A stretch of DNA of 64,000 bases from Bdellovibrionales bacterium. GTDB lineage: Bacteria > Bdellovibrionota > Bdellovibrionia > Bdellovibrionales > UBA1609. The position numbers were made by a program, and so were the translations under genes. Shown here piece after piece: positions 26,222 to 35,266 of this stretch (its first letter is position 1; every line of letters starts with the position of its first letter). The notes beneath the pieces were generated by a model, which did not search any database, was not told the origin of the DNA, and worked only from the letters and a program-made list of their open reading frames with translations. The stretch is from assembly GCA_019637855.1 (NCBI GenBank), contig JAHBUX010000001.1:1-64000 (forward strand), in the 5' to 3' direction.

Positions 26222-26991
26222 CTTTTTATTTCAAGCGCAACGGGGCAATGATCCGAACCCATCACATGCGTGTGATGGGTTGAAGCCGTAAGACGTGTCT
26301 TTGAATCTTCATCCGCCAAGAAATAATCCAAGCGCCAACCAACGTTTCTCTCGCGCACACCCGGGCGATAACTCCACCAGGTGTAGTGGTTAGGATCGGG
26401 AGTGAAATGGCGGAAAGCGTCCACATACCCCCGCTTTAAAAACCGTGTGAGCCAAGCGCGTTCTTCAGGCAGAAATCCCGCGTTCTTCATATTCGACTTC
26501 GGATTGCGCAGATCGATTTCGGTGTGCGCGATATTCCAATCGCCGCAAAGCAAAAGCGTCTTACCGTTTTCTCTTTCACGCGCACAGAACTTGGCAAAGG
26601 TCTCGCAAAACTTAAGTTTGAATCCCAAACGGGCATGATCGCGTTGAGAATTGGGAAAATAAGCGCTGACCACCGTGAAGTTCGAAAATTCAGCGGCCAG
26701 AATGCGCCCCTCACGATCGAATTCTTTTTTGCCCAAACCATAGCGCACAGCCAACGGTTCTTTTTTGCTGAATATCGCGACCCCGCTGTAGCCGGGCTTT
26801 TCCGCCGGATGCCAGAAGGCATTGTAACGGCCGGGATTGCGTAATTCGGGAGTGAGCTGATCGGGCTGCGCTTTGATTTCTTGCAAGCACACCACATCAG
26901 CACCGTGATCATCAAACCACTTCGCCAAGCCATAACGAGCACAAGAGCGCACGCCGTTCACATTCCAACTGGCCAGTTTAATTTTCGCCAT
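26218..26991 (-). CDS. xthA: exodeoxyribonuclease III
   Basis: 257 residues of the EEP nuclease family in the ExoIII subgroup: KLASWNVNGVRS (metal-binding asparagine), VVCLQEIKA (catalytic glutamate), GDWNIAHTEIDLRNPK (aspartate/asparagine), WRLDYFLAD and SDHCPVALEI (catalytic aspartate-histidine). It removes nucleotides 3' to 5' and cuts at abasic sites in base-excision repair. The ATG at 26991 has AGAGGC before it; the frame remains open into the divergent gene but that extension is not conserved. It is divergent from the Hsp70-like gene, 64 bp apart. Confidence 0.93.
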   Translation of the reverse strand: MAKIKLASWNVNGVRSCARYGLAKWFDDHGADVVCLQEIKAQPDQLTPELRNPGRYNAFWHPAEKPGYSGVAIFSKKEPLAVRYGLGKKEFDREGRILAAEFSNFTVVSAYFPNSQRDHARLGFKLKFCETFAKFCARERENGKTLLLCGDWNIAHTEIDLRNPKSNMKNAGFLPEERAWLTRFLKRGYVDAFRHFTPDPNHYTWWSYRPGVRERNVGWRLDYFLADEDSKTRLTASTHHTHVMGSDHCPVALEIKS

Positions 26992-27055
26992 CAAATGCCT
27001 CTTAGTACACAAACACCAGCCTTGTAAAATTCTTTGTTTCCAGCAACATGTAGAG

Positions 27056-28330
27056 ATGAAGGAACCGATTTTAGCCGTTGATTTTGGCACCAGCAATTCA
27101 CTCGCCGGCGCCTGGCGCGATGGCCAGCGTGTCGAAGCCCTAGCGCTCGACCGCAAGGCCTCCGATCCTACGCTGATGCGCACACTCCTGTATTTTCCCG
27201 AAGCCGACGAGTGCTATTACGGCAGTGAAGCCATCCAACGCTATCTCGAAGAGGAGATGGAGGGACGGCTTTTCCGTTCGTTCAAATCGCACTTGCCGAA
27301 CTCTTCTTATCTCGGAACCTTCGTCGGCAACCGCCCGCTCACTTTGGAAAACATGATCGGCATTTTTCTGCTCGAAATGAAAAGACGAGCGGAGCACGAG
27401 CTCGCTGCGCCCGTGGAAGCCGCCGTGATCGGTCGACCCGCTCGCTACTCGATGGACACCACCGCGGATAATTTCGCTCTTCACCGCATGCAGAAGGCCG
27501 CCGAGTTCGCCGGCTTCAAGCACATCGAGTTTGTGCCGGAGCCTCTGGCCGCGGCTCTCGATATGCGTCGCAGTTTGCGTCAAGAAAAGCTGGTGATCGT
27601 TGGCGACTTCGGTGGCGGCACCAGCGACTTCACTCTCTTGCGTATCGGTCCCTACGCCTTCAAAAAAGAACATGTGCTCGGCTTGGACGGCTGCCCTCTC
27701 GCCGGCGACGCCTTGGACAGTGTGTTTATGAGCCATCGGTTGAACGAATGGTTCGGCGCCAAAGCGCAGTACAAAGTTTCTTTGGGTCGCAATCTTCTGC
27801 GCATGCCGCAATCAGTGATGGAGCGTCTAAACAAACCGGCACATATCGTTCATCTCAAAGAACCGGCCACCTACGAATTTATCCGCCAAGTGCGCAATGG
27901 AGCCACCAACCCGCGCGACAAAGCGGCGATCGAACGTCTGTTTTTGCTGATTGAAGACCAACAGATTTTCTCCTTTTTCGAAGGCATCGAGCGTACCAAG
28001 CGCTCACTGTCGGAATCTGACGCGGCCGAATTTACCTTCGACTACCCTGGCTTAGAAATGACTGTAGGCTTTAGGCGCGGGGATTTTGTGACCTGGTCTC
28101 AGGAAGTGAAAGCAAAGATTTTCGCGGCACTCGACGAGTGCCTACGGCAGGCCGGCGTGGAGGCCGCACAGGTAGATCTGGTGTGTCTAACAGGTGGCTC
28201 CGCCCAAGTGCCGTTGATTCGCGAAGAATTGGTGCGCCGCTTTGGAGCCGACAAGCTTCAGACACAATCACACTTCCATTCCGTGCTCTCAGGCCTAATT
28301 GAACGAGCCGGCCAGATGGCCGAAATTTGA
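27056..28330 (+). CDS. Hsp70 family ATPase, YegD type
   Basis: 424 residues that cover only the actin/Hsp70 ATPase fold. The phosphate-1 loop is VDFGTSNSLAG, phosphate-2 is VIVGDFGGGTSDFTLL, and the adenosine region is LVCLTGGSAQVPLIRE. The peptide-binding and lid domains of DnaK are missing, as in E. coli YegD. A large insertion in the middle (about residues 230-310) is also YegD-like. Substrate and partners are unknown. No J-protein or GrpE is nearby. It is 46 bp upstream of ilvE and on the same strand. Confidence 0.88.
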   Translation: MKEPILAVDFGTSNSLAGAWRDGQRVEALALDRKASDPTLMRTLLYFPEADECYYGSEAIQRYLEEEMEGRLFRSFKSHLPNSSYLGTFVGNRPLTLENMIGIFLLEMKRRAEHELAAPVEAAVIGRPARYSMDTTADNFALHRMQKAAEFAGFKHIEFVPEPLAAALDMRRSLRQEKLVIVGDFGGGTSDFTLLRIGPYAFKKEHVLGLDGCPLAGDALDSVFMSHRLNEWFGAKAQYKVSLGRNLLRMPQSVMERLNKPAHIVHLKEPATYEFIRQVRNGATNPRDKAAIERLFLLIEDQQIFSFFEGIERTKRSLSESDAAEFTFDYPGLEMTVGFRRGDFVTWSQEVKAKIFAALDECLRQAGVEAAQVDLVCLTGGSAQVPLIREELVRRFGADKLQTQSHFHSVLSGLIERAGQMAEI

Positions 28331-28376
28331 TAGGTCAGCCTTTGACCAGGCCTTTCAATTGGATTAGACCCAAAGA

Positions 28377-29447
28377 ATGCCAGAGATTCAGCGACGCACG
28401 TCGCCCACACAAAAGCCCATTCCGCCGGCCAAAGATCTTAAGTTTGGCCAACACTTCAGTGATCATTGGTTCTGGAGCAAGTACAGCGAAGGCAAAGGTT
28501 GGTTCGAATCCCGCATCGAACCCTATGGTCCGCTGGCGCTCGATCCCGCCGCCTCTGTTTTCCACTATGGCCAAGCTCTGTTCGAAGGCATGAAAGCCTT
28601 CCGCCGCGCCAATGGTGAGATCGGTATTTTCCGACCGGAGTTCAATCACTCGCGCATGTGTGACGGCGCCGCTCGCCTATGCTTGGAAGCGCCTCCCAAA
28701 GAGCTCTTCATGCAAGGTCTAAAGCAGCTGATTCAAGTCGATGAGCGCTGGGTGCCTTCCGACGAGGGGTGCTCGCTCTACATTCGCCCCACCCTGATCG
28801 GGACCGAGGGCTTTTTGGGCGTACGTCCCTCACGCGAATACGTTTTCTTTATTCTGCTCTCGCCGGCCGCCGCCTATTATTCGGGGGGCAACCAGACGGT
28901 GAAGATCTGGGTGGAGGACAAAGCTCTACGCGCGGCCCCCGGCGGCCTCGGCGCCACCAAGGCCGGAGCCAACTACGCCGCTAGCTTGCAAGCTGGTCTG
29001 GAGGCCAAGAGACGAGGTTATGCCCAGGTGCTGTGGCTTGATGTGCAGCACGAAGGCATCGAAGAAGTCGGCACTATGAACGTCTTCTTCGTATTGAAAG
29101 ACGAGATCGTAACGCCAGCTTTAAACGGCAGCATTCTGCCCGGCTGTATGCGTGACTCGGCTTTGCGGCTCTTGCGCGAGCAAGGAGCTAAAGTCAGCGA
29201 ACGTCGCATCACCATTAGCGAGGTGGCCGAACGCCACGCCCGCGGGGAACTGCTGGAAGCTTTTGGCACCGGCACGGCGGCGGTGATTTCACCCATCGGT
29301 GAACTGAACTTACGCGGCAATACGATGGTGATTCATGGCCATGAGCCTGGCCCGGTCGCGCAAAACTTGCAGCAGACTTTGATCGGCATTCAGCGCGGTA
29401 CGGTTGCCGACAAGTTCGGCTGGATGAAAACTCTCGAACAATTATAG
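28377..29447 (+). CDS. ilvE: branched-chain amino acid aminotransferase
   Basis: 356 residues, class IV PLP aminotransferase, in the length class of the eukaryote-like or type II BCAT enzymes. The PLP lysine lies in GGLGATKAGANYAASLQA and later conserved blocks are EVGTMNVFFV, NGSILPGCMRDS and EAFGTGTAAVISPIG. It exchanges the amino group between glutamate and valine, leucine or isoleucine keto acids. Ten bases separate it from the chloride-channel gene, so the two are likely cotranscribed. Confidence 0.93.
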   Translation: MPEIQRRTSPTQKPIPPAKDLKFGQHFSDHWFWSKYSEGKGWFESRIEPYGPLALDPAASVFHYGQALFEGMKAFRRANGEIGIFRPEFNHSRMCDGAARLCLEAPPKELFMQGLKQLIQVDERWVPSDEGCSLYIRPTLIGTEGFLGVRPSREYVFFILLSPAAAYYSGGNQTVKIWVEDKALRAAPGGLGATKAGANYAASLQAGLEAKRRGYAQVLWLDVQHEGIEEVGTMNVFFVLKDEIVTPALNGSILPGCMRDSALRLLREQGAKVSERRITISEVAERHARGELLEAFGTGTAAVISPIGELNLRGNTMVIHGHEPGPVAQNLQQTLIGIQRGTVADKFGWMKTLEQL

Positions 29448-29457
29448 GAAGTAAGAC

Positions 29458-30627
29458 ATGCACTCTATTTTGCGACGAGCGGGATTGAGTGCACTGACTG
29501 GAATTCTGGCCGGGCTGGCGGCCGCGGTTTTTCTCTACCTTCTCGAGTGGGCCACACAGACACGCGACGCTCACACAGTGATCATCTACGCATTGCCCCT
29601 GGCTGGCTTACTCATTGGCTGGGCCTATCATGGCTATGGCAAAGAGGCCGTGCCCGGCAACTCTCTGATCATCGACGCCATCCACGATCCTAAGAAGACC
29701 GTGCCCTTGCGGATGGCTCCACTGATTTTATTTAGCACGGTCCTTACCCACCTGTTTGGCGGTTCGGCTGGGCGTGAAGGCACGGCCGTACAAATGGGCG
29801 GCTCCCTTGCCGATCAGGTGGCACGTCGTTTTGGGCGTGAAGGCCACGAACGCCGGGCGCTGCTGATGGCGGGAGCCGCGGCTGGTTTTGCCGCAGCCAT
29901 AGGAGCTCCTTGGGCCGGTGCCATTTTCGGAATGGAGATGCTTTATGTCCGCCGCCTGCGTTTTGCCGGATGGTTTGAGTGCCTGATTGCCGCCTTTGTC
30001 GGCTATGGAACGACGCTACTGGTGCACGCGCCGCATTCCGTCTTCCCGTCGATCACCGTTCCCGAGATGGATTTGAACGGAATTCTGTTCGTAGCGCTGG
30101 CGGGAATGGCGTTCGGTCTGGCCGCGCGAGTGTTCGTTTATTTCACGCATGCGGTCGAGTGGCTACAAGCGCGCACCGTACGCATTCCGATGTGGAAGCC
30201 CTTCGCCGGCGCAATCTTGCTGCTTGTGATGTTTAAGATCGAGGGCTCCTATCGCTTCGCGGGTCTCGGCATTCCGGTGATCTCACAGGCACTAGAGTCG
30301 CCCAGCTCTTTCTACGATTCTTTTATGAAAACGATTTTTACAGCGGTCACTTTGGGTTCCGGCTTTAAAGGTGGAGAATTTATTCCGTTGGTATTTATCG
30401 GGGCCACCTTAGGCAGCGCTCTTTCTATGGTGTTACCTGTTTCCTTCCAACTACTAGCCGCCGTGGGCTTTGCCGCCTCATTCGGAGCGGCAGCAAATAC
30501 GCCTCTGGCCTGTGCCGTAATGGCCATGGAGATTTTCGGTTGGTCCATCGCGCCTTACGCCCTCGTCGGCTGCTATATGGCATTTATCGTCTCGGGTCCG
30601 CTTGGAATCTATAAAAGCCAACGCTAA
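29458..30627 (+). CDS. CLC family channel/antiporter, possibly fluoride-type
   Basis: 389 residues with about ten membrane helices of the CLC fold. The gating-glutamate motif is GGSAGREGTAVQMG (GREGT where chloride CLCs have GREGP), and the usual GSGIP selectivity motif is replaced by VPGNSLIIDA. As I recall, such changes mark the CLC-F fluoride/proton antiporters; this is inference. Later GxFxP-type residues appear as GGEFIPLVFIGAT. It follows ilvE by ten bases. I see no fluoride-riboswitch-like element in the ilvE-CLC gap. Confidence 0.85.
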   Translation: MHSILRRAGLSALTGILAGLAAAVFLYLLEWATQTRDAHTVIIYALPLAGLLIGWAYHGYGKEAVPGNSLIIDAIHDPKKTVPLRMAPLILFSTVLTHLFGGSAGREGTAVQMGGSLADQVARRFGREGHERRALLMAGAAAGFAAAIGAPWAGAIFGMEMLYVRRLRFAGWFECLIAAFVGYGTTLLVHAPHSVFPSITVPEMDLNGILFVALAGMAFGLAARVFVYFTHAVEWLQARTVRIPMWKPFAGAILLLVMFKIEGSYRFAGLGIPVISQALESPSSFYDSFMKTIFTAVTLGSGFKGGEFIPLVFIGATLGSALSMVLPVSFQLLAAVGFAASFGAAANTPLACAVMAMEIFGWSIAPYALVGCYMAFIVSGPLGIYKSQR

Positions 30628-30698
30628 AGGCGCTTTTCGGCTTGGCTCATCTATTAAATTAAGTTACTCGTGAGGCCCAAAGCAAGAAAGGCAGGCCC

Positions 30699-31184
30699 AT
30701 GAACATTGGTGCAGAAACCGTAGTCAGCATTCATTACACTTTGAAAAACGATGCCGGTGAGGTGCTGGACAGCTCCGATGGCGGCGAGCCTCTAGTTTAT
30801 CTGCATGGTTCGGGCAATATCATCCCCGGTTTGGAAAACGCTTTGACCGGCAAAGCTTCGGGCGCCACTCTTAAAGTGACCGTGCCGCCTGATCAAGCCT
30901 ACGGTCAACGCAATGAAAACCTCGTTCAGCGCATCCCCAAAAATCAATTTCCCGATCCCAACAAAGTCGAAGCCGGCATGCGCTTTCAAGTCAATGGCCC
31001 ACACGGCCCGATGGTTCTATTAGTTCAAGAAGTCACACCCACCGAAGTGGTGGTCGACGGCAACCCAGAGCTCGCCGGTCAGACTTTGCACTTCGACGTG
31101 CAAATCACCGACGTGCGCAAAGCCACCGCCGAAGAACTCTCACACGGCCACGTGCACGGCCCCGGCGGCCACCACCACGATTAA
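30699..31184 (+). CDS. slyD: FKBP-type peptidyl-prolyl isomerase, SlyD type
   Basis: 161 residues. The FKBP half-site VSIHYTLKNDAGEVLDSS, the interrupted insert-in-flap (IF) chaperone domain (AYGQRNENLVQRIPK to EVTPTEVVVDGNPELAGQTL) and the return strand LHFDVQITDVRKAT are all present. The end is histidine-rich (HGHVHGPGGHHHD), which binds nickel or zinc in SlyD. It catalyses proline isomerisation and acts as a folding helper in the cytoplasm. GAAAGGCAGGCCC precedes the ATG. It stands alone. Confidence 0.93.
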   Translation: MNIGAETVVSIHYTLKNDAGEVLDSSDGGEPLVYLHGSGNIIPGLENALTGKASGATLKVTVPPDQAYGQRNENLVQRIPKNQFPDPNKVEAGMRFQVNGPHGPMVLLVQEVTPTEVVVDGNPELAGQTLHFDVQITDVRKATAEELSHGHVHGPGGHHHD

Positions 31185-31231
31185 GGTACCAGCTTCCTTT
31201 CTGGCATGTAGTGCGTTAACTATCTGATAGG

Positions 31232-31252
31232 AGAGGTGAGATGATCACCTCT
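31232..31252. other. short hairpin downstream of slyD
   Basis: AGAGGTGA (31232-31239) and TCACCTCT (31245-31252) form a perfect eight-base stem with a GATGA loop, in the gap between convergent slyD and the lipoprotein gene. There is no T-run on either strand; it may be a Rho-dependent stop signal or a chance repeat. Confidence 0.35.
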
Positions 31253-31274
31253 AGACGGATCTCGGACGCAGTTT

Positions 31275-32075
31275 TCAACTGCCTCGTCCCTTCTGCACCT
31301 CAGGCAACCGCTTTAGTAGAACATCCGGACGACGATAGCGCGGCCGCTCTGGCAGCTGCGACCAGGCCATGGGCTTTTCTTTTAAAGATGGATTGTTTAT
31401 CTGCATAGAGTTCAAACGCTGCACTCCCATCTGCACGGCCGCCGCGAATTGCCGGGACTGTGGCGAAAACGGCGCATACGCATCGTCAGGCGCAAGCACG
31501 GGAATCTGCTTTAAATACGCAAGTGCTTGGCGGGAGGCATAGAAGTGTTGAGTGTCGTCCCAATGCGAATCTCGCTCCGGGAGCTGCGGCAAATCCCTTG
31601 GGGGCACGACTACCAAAGAGCTCGCGCTCACATTCTCCACTCGGTCTTGCGCTTGTAACAACTGCCGAGTAAGCGGCGTGCTCGCATAGTAATGAATCTG
31701 CGCCGGCTCCACCGCCTGCTTAGCCATCTCACACTCACCGGCATCAACGGACAGCTTCACGTGCACTTCATACTCATAAGTGCCACGCACGCTGTAGCGA
31801 CTATCGATCCGCGTGCTCTTGGGGATCAGCGAACATTCGTTGGCGATATCTTCAAGAGCTGAGCCTTCGGCGCGTGAGATTGCTCCATCCTTCAACAGCC
31901 CTCCCGCGGCACCGACGTAAATGATGCGCCCACCTTCGGTGAATCGTACGCCGCGACTAAGCCACGCAGGCTCAGCAGAAGGTGAGGGAGCTTGTGGAGC
32001 GATGGATGCGCAGGCCGAAAGAATCAAAATCGCCAGCCCGAACCATAAGCTTTGCATAGAGCGGCATAATCTCAT
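31275..32075 (-). CDS. lipoprotein of unknown function
   Basis: 266 residues with a canonical lipobox: the signal ends LILSACAS, so the cysteine after LSA would carry lipid. After a proline/alanine linker comes a conserved-looking segment (WLSRGVRFTEGGRIIYVGAAGG, then SRAEGSALEDIANECSLIP) reminiscent of LPP20-type lipoproteins. The C-terminal third is basic and low in structure. It lies 21 bp downstream of, and in line with, the gene at 32097-33074, so the pair is probably an operon. Confidence 0.65.
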   Translation of the reverse strand: MRLCRSMQSLWFGLAILILSACASIAPQAPSPSAEPAWLSRGVRFTEGGRIIYVGAAGGLLKDGAISRAEGSALEDIANECSLIPKSTRIDSRYSVRGTYEYEVHVKLSVDAGECEMAKQAVEPAQIHYYASTPLTRQLLQAQDRVENVSASSLVVVPPRDLPQLPERDSHWDDTQHFYASRQALAYLKQIPVLAPDDAYAPFSPQSRQFAAAVQMGVQRLNSMQINNPSLKEKPMAWSQLPERPRYRRPDVLLKRLPEVQKGRGS

Positions 32076-32096
32076 GTCAGCCTTGAGTCAGGCAAG

Positions 32097-33074
32097 CTAC
32101 TGAGCGGTGCCGACGCCCGTATCGGCGGTGCTGGCCGGAACATAGGTGGACGGAAATGTGGAGGCTGGCGAACGCGGCTGCGGCATCGAATAACCGCGGT
32201 AGAAAACAGGCTGTGCCGGATAGGCGGGAACCAAGGCCGCATTCACACTCGCCATGTTCGCGGGGCTGCTGCAATATCCGTAGAGTTGCTGGCCGGCATA
32301 CTGATTGTACATCGGATAGCTTGGAGTCGCACCGTACATCGGACCGACTTGATAGCCACCGGCGTAAGGTGAAGCATAAGCCAAGGGTTGGCCGTATTGA
32401 TTCAACACTTGAGCCTGCACCACTCCCGACGGCTGCGGTTGGCAAGCGACGCGGTAAGGATAATCTTGCGGGCGATAGTAACCTTTGTTGCCGTTGTTGT
32501 TCGAAGCAACCAAGCCGACTACTCCGCCAAGCGCCAGAATGCCGCCGGCCATTTGCATGTTGGAATTTTGCGAACCAAACATCATACCTAAACCGCCGCC
32601 GGTCATAGCGCCAAAAAGCGCACTATTTAAGTCAAAGCCGGCATGGGCCTGCGGCAAAATCCAATCTATAAATGCGAACGATTTAGTATCAACGATTTTC
32701 TCCAGCGTTTCCATATTGGCGCGATAGCCTTTGCTGAAGTCGAGTGTGAATTTGCGGCCGTTGTACGAGAAAATGCCTTTTTGCAGATCTTCAGCTTTAA
32801 ATGGCTTATCTAAACCCTGAATATAAAGTAGATCGCCTTTGCCACGAGCCAGAGGAAGCTTTTTGGATTTACTCGTGATGCGGGCGGCTTCAAGATAAGC
32901 TGCATCGCCGTCGCTGGCGCCGATTTTCAAAAAGCTAAAAAGACGATCCGGTGTCTGCACTAGGTTAAAACTCACTGCGGCCAATTCCATCGGAGTGCGT
33001 TTCTTCGTTTGTTGTGCGGCCATGGCATTTAAGCTGGTGAAGCTGAGACTGATTCCAAGCATGAGTTTCAACAT
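32097..33074 (-). CDS. secreted protein with tyrosine/proline/glutamine-rich tail
   Basis: 325 residues. An N-terminal signal (LGISLSFTSLNAMAAQ) is followed by a charged domain (about 25-145), then a glycine-rich hydrophobic segment (FGAMTGGGLGMMFGSQNS, MAGGILALGGVVGLVAS) that could cross or sit in a membrane, then a low-complexity tail of about 120 residues rich in Y, P, Q and A (GYYRPQDYPYRV, YASPYAGGYQVGPMYG). The composition is like that of surface or matrix proteins. Function unknown. Upstream gene of the pair with the lipoprotein at 31275-32075. Confidence 0.65.
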   Translation of the reverse strand: MLKLMLGISLSFTSLNAMAAQQTKKRTPMELAAVSFNLVQTPDRLFSFLKIGASDGDAAYLEAARITSKSKKLPLARGKGDLLYIQGLDKPFKAEDLQKGIFSYNGRKFTLDFSKGYRANMETLEKIVDTKSFAFIDWILPQAHAGFDLNSALFGAMTGGGLGMMFGSQNSNMQMAGGILALGGVVGLVASNNNGNKGYYRPQDYPYRVACQPQPSGVVQAQVLNQYGQPLAYASPYAGGYQVGPMYGATPSYPMYNQYAGQQLYGYCSSPANMASVNAALVPAYPAQPVFYRGYSMPQPRSPASTFPSTYVPASTADTGVGTAQ

Positions 33075-33221
33075 TCGGTCCCTCCCGGCTTACCCTCTTA
33101 ACGAGCAAGTTCGATGCCTGGACAAGTCCCTGTTTTAGGGGCGGAAAGCATAAAAACCGTGAATGGACCTAACGGCTGTCTATGGGCTGCGCGGACTATA
33201 TTGAGAATGTATCAAAATGAG

Positions 33222-33240
33222 AAGCCGGCTAACGCGGCTT
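33222..33240 (-). terminator. possible terminator of the PmtA-like gene
   Basis: AAGCCG and CGGCTT pair around GCTAACG and include the stop codon of the methyltransferase gene; on the minus strand the stem runs into CTCATTTT, a weak T-tract. Confidence 0.4.
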
Positions 33241-33864
33241 TTTATCGTTCACGCCGACCAGTACAGTCCAGTAATCCAGCACATTGACCGGAATGGCGGT
33301 GGTCACTTCGAAACCGGTTTGTTCCAAGAAGTGGCTGAGCGGAAAGTCCGGATGAAAACCGATATGCTTCGCTAACCGTTGCACCAACGCTTCGGCCTTG
33401 CGAATCAGCGGATTCTTATTTTGAAAATGATTGAGAAATACGATTTTTCCACCGGGCTTGCACACGCGGCGAATTTCATCCACCAGTTTGCGTGCATCGG
33501 GAACCACGGAGGCCACATACATCGCGACTACAGAATCAAACGAGTTGTCAGGAAAGCTCATCTGCTGAGCATCCATTTGCAGCAGAGCCTCGACCTGTGG
33601 CAACGGCTCATCTTCTATTCTCTTCTTGGCCAGCTTCAGCATATCGCCAGAAAGATCGATGCCCACCACCTTTACCTCTTGTGGGTACATCGCTAACGAA
33701 AGCCCCGTACCGACACCGACCTCGAGAATGCGATCACCGGCGCGGCAGTGCAAATGCTCGATCGCCGTTCTGCGACCGGGATGGAAGACGGCACCGAACA
33801 CCAAATCATAATAGCGGGCGTAACGGCGATAAGCTTTTTTAACAGAGTCACTGGTCACAGACAT
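33229..33864 (-). CDS. class I SAM methyltransferase, PmtA-like
   Basis: About 211 residues. The N-terminal AYRRYARYYDLVFGAVFHPG, the motif I block ILEVGVGTGLSL, VVGIDLSGDMLKLAKKR and a C-terminal FLNHFQNKN resemble Rhodobacter-type phosphatidylethanolamine N-methyltransferase. If so, it makes phosphatidylcholine from phosphatidylethanolamine. The start MSVTSDS at 33864 gives the expected N terminus; earlier in-frame ATGs at 33891 and 33942 overlap the divergent GNAT gene. No ribosome site is visible. Confidence 0.75.
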   Translation of the reverse strand: MSVTSDSVKKAYRRYARYYDLVFGAVFHPGRRTAIEHLHCRAGDRILEVGVGTGLSLAMYPQEVKVVGIDLSGDMLKLAKKRIEDEPLPQVEALLQMDAQQMSFPDNSFDSVVAMYVASVVPDARKLVDEIRRVCKPGGKIVFLNHFQNKNPLIRKAEALVQRLAKHIGFHPDFPLSHFLEQTGFEVTTAIPVNVLDYWTVLVGVNDKKPR

Positions 33865-33889
33865 AATCAACCGGTTACCATGTTCATTC

Positions 33890-34396
33890 ATGCTGCTGCA
33901 AGAGCTGTCGAGCGAACACGAAAACGCATTTTTAATAGCCATGGCCGACTACCAAGGCGGTGACGCCAAAGTCTTCGCCTGTTTTGGGAATAAATCTTGG
34001 GATAAGAAACAGTTCGCTGTGCACTTGAAAGAGACACAGAAACGACGCATGGATTGGCGCCCCAAGCAGGGTAAAGTTTCTGAAACCTCATACGTCTTGA
34101 TCGACGAAAACGGTCGTCTCTGCGGTAACGGCCTTATGCGTTTTCCGTTAAACCCGGAGATGGAATGGAACGGCGGCAATCTACTTTTCTCCGTCCCCCC
34201 TAGCCTACGCGGCCAGGGATTTGGTGCCTTAACATTAAATCGCATGCTGTTTGAGGCCGTGCGCGCAGGTCTGGCGCGCGTGCTCGTTTCTTGTCCATCA
34301 TCTGACAAGGCGATGCGCTGTTGCATCGAGAAAAATCGTGGCCAGTTGGCGGGCGAGCAAGACGGCGTCGTTCAGTATTGGATTCGTTTTCGCTAG
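33890..34396 (+). CDS. GNAT family N-acetyltransferase
   Basis: 168 residues. The acetyl-CoA motif A is LLFSVPPSLRGQGFGALTL (pattern Q/RxxGxG/A with a preceding beta strand), followed by an alpha helix ending in a conserved cysteine pair (AMRCCIEKN) and the closing strand VVQYWIRF. The N-terminal part (FLIAMADYQGG) is like that of COG3981-type acetyltransferases. Substrate unknown. Divergent from the PmtA-like gene, 25 bp apart, so both could have leaderless messages; 18 bp before the nuclease lipoprotein gene. Confidence 0.8.
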   Translation: MLLQELSSEHENAFLIAMADYQGGDAKVFACFGNKSWDKKQFAVHLKETQKRRMDWRPKQGKVSETSYVLIDENGRLCGNGLMRFPLNPEMEWNGGNLLFSVPPSLRGQGFGALTLNRMLFEAVRAGLARVLVSCPSSDKAMRCCIEKNRGQLAGEQDGVVQYWIRFR

Positions 34397-34414
34397 TCAT
34401 TAAGGGGGGACAGC

Positions 34415-35236
34415 ATGAAAATCAGACTTACCATCGCCACAGCTACGCTTATAGTGTTATCCGGTTGCCGAGGTACACAAACTATTCCCGATGCTTCGAT
34501 CGAAGCACCTCCCCCTGAACTGCCGGCGGTGCGGATTGAAGAGACTCCTGCCAAACCGGAAGCCCGCGCCCCCATCGTCGAACGCTCGCGACTGATTCCT
34601 TTAAATGAAAAATACTTCGAAGTGCAATACGATCCCGGGCATCGCATGGCCAAGTATGTGAAGTACACGGTCACAGCGGCACAGCTGCGTTTGCGCCATG
34701 GTCGCCGTCGCGATAACTTTCATCCCGACCGCCAGTTACCGGAGAAGCTGCAAGTCCGCCCCAAAGAGTACGCAAAGAGCGGATATGACAAAGGCCATCT
34801 TGCACCAGCCGCTGATTTTAGTTTCAGCCAAGAGGCGATTGACTCCACCTTCGTAATGTCCAACATGGCCCCGCAAAAGCCCGATCTGAATCGCCGCGCC
34901 TGGCAAGCCCTTGAGGCCCGAGTGCGACGCTGGGCCTGTGGCGAGAGCAAAGTTACCGTGATCACCGGCCCGATCTTTGAAAAAGAAATGCCGCGCTTAA
35001 AGAGCGGATTAGTGATTCCGCCACAATTCTTTAAAATCGTGATCGACGAAACTCCACCGCGCAAAGTTCTGGCCTTTGTCTACAATCAAGGCGATCGCGA
35101 TCCTAAGCTCATCGACCGCCGCACTGTTCCCATAAGGCAGGTGCTGGAAAAGATTCAGGAGACTTTTGAGAGTGAGATTGGGGAACCGATTCGCCAGCCT
35201 TCGCAGATTAGTTTGTGGAAGGAGGAGGAGTGCTGA
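34415..35236 (+). CDS. DNA/RNA non-specific endonuclease lipoprotein (NucA/Serratia type)
   Basis: 273 residues with a lipobox (IVLSGCRG), then a proline/glutamate linker, then a beta-beta-alpha-metal nuclease domain. The active site is YDKGHLAPAADF, where the usual DRGH is DKGH, with the metal-binding asparagine in SNMAPQ...LNRRAW. Serratia nuclease uses the same arrangement to cut DNA and RNA with magnesium. It would be anchored in the envelope, facing outward or the periplasm, so scavenging of prey or environmental nucleic acid is plausible (inference). It follows the GNAT gene in the same direction. Confidence 0.9.
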   Translation: MKIRLTIATATLIVLSGCRGTQTIPDASIEAPPPELPAVRIEETPAKPEARAPIVERSRLIPLNEKYFEVQYDPGHRMAKYVKYTVTAAQLRLRHGRRRDNFHPDRQLPEKLQVRPKEYAKSGYDKGHLAPAADFSFSQEAIDSTFVMSNMAPQKPDLNRRAWQALEARVRRWACGESKVTVITGPIFEKEMPRLKSGLVIPPQFFKIVIDETPPRKVLAFVYNQGDRDPKLIDRRTVPIRQVLEKIQETFESEIGEPIRQPSQISLWKEEEC

Positions 35237-35266
35237 TGCCCTGGGCCCTGCACAACCGAAGCCCCC

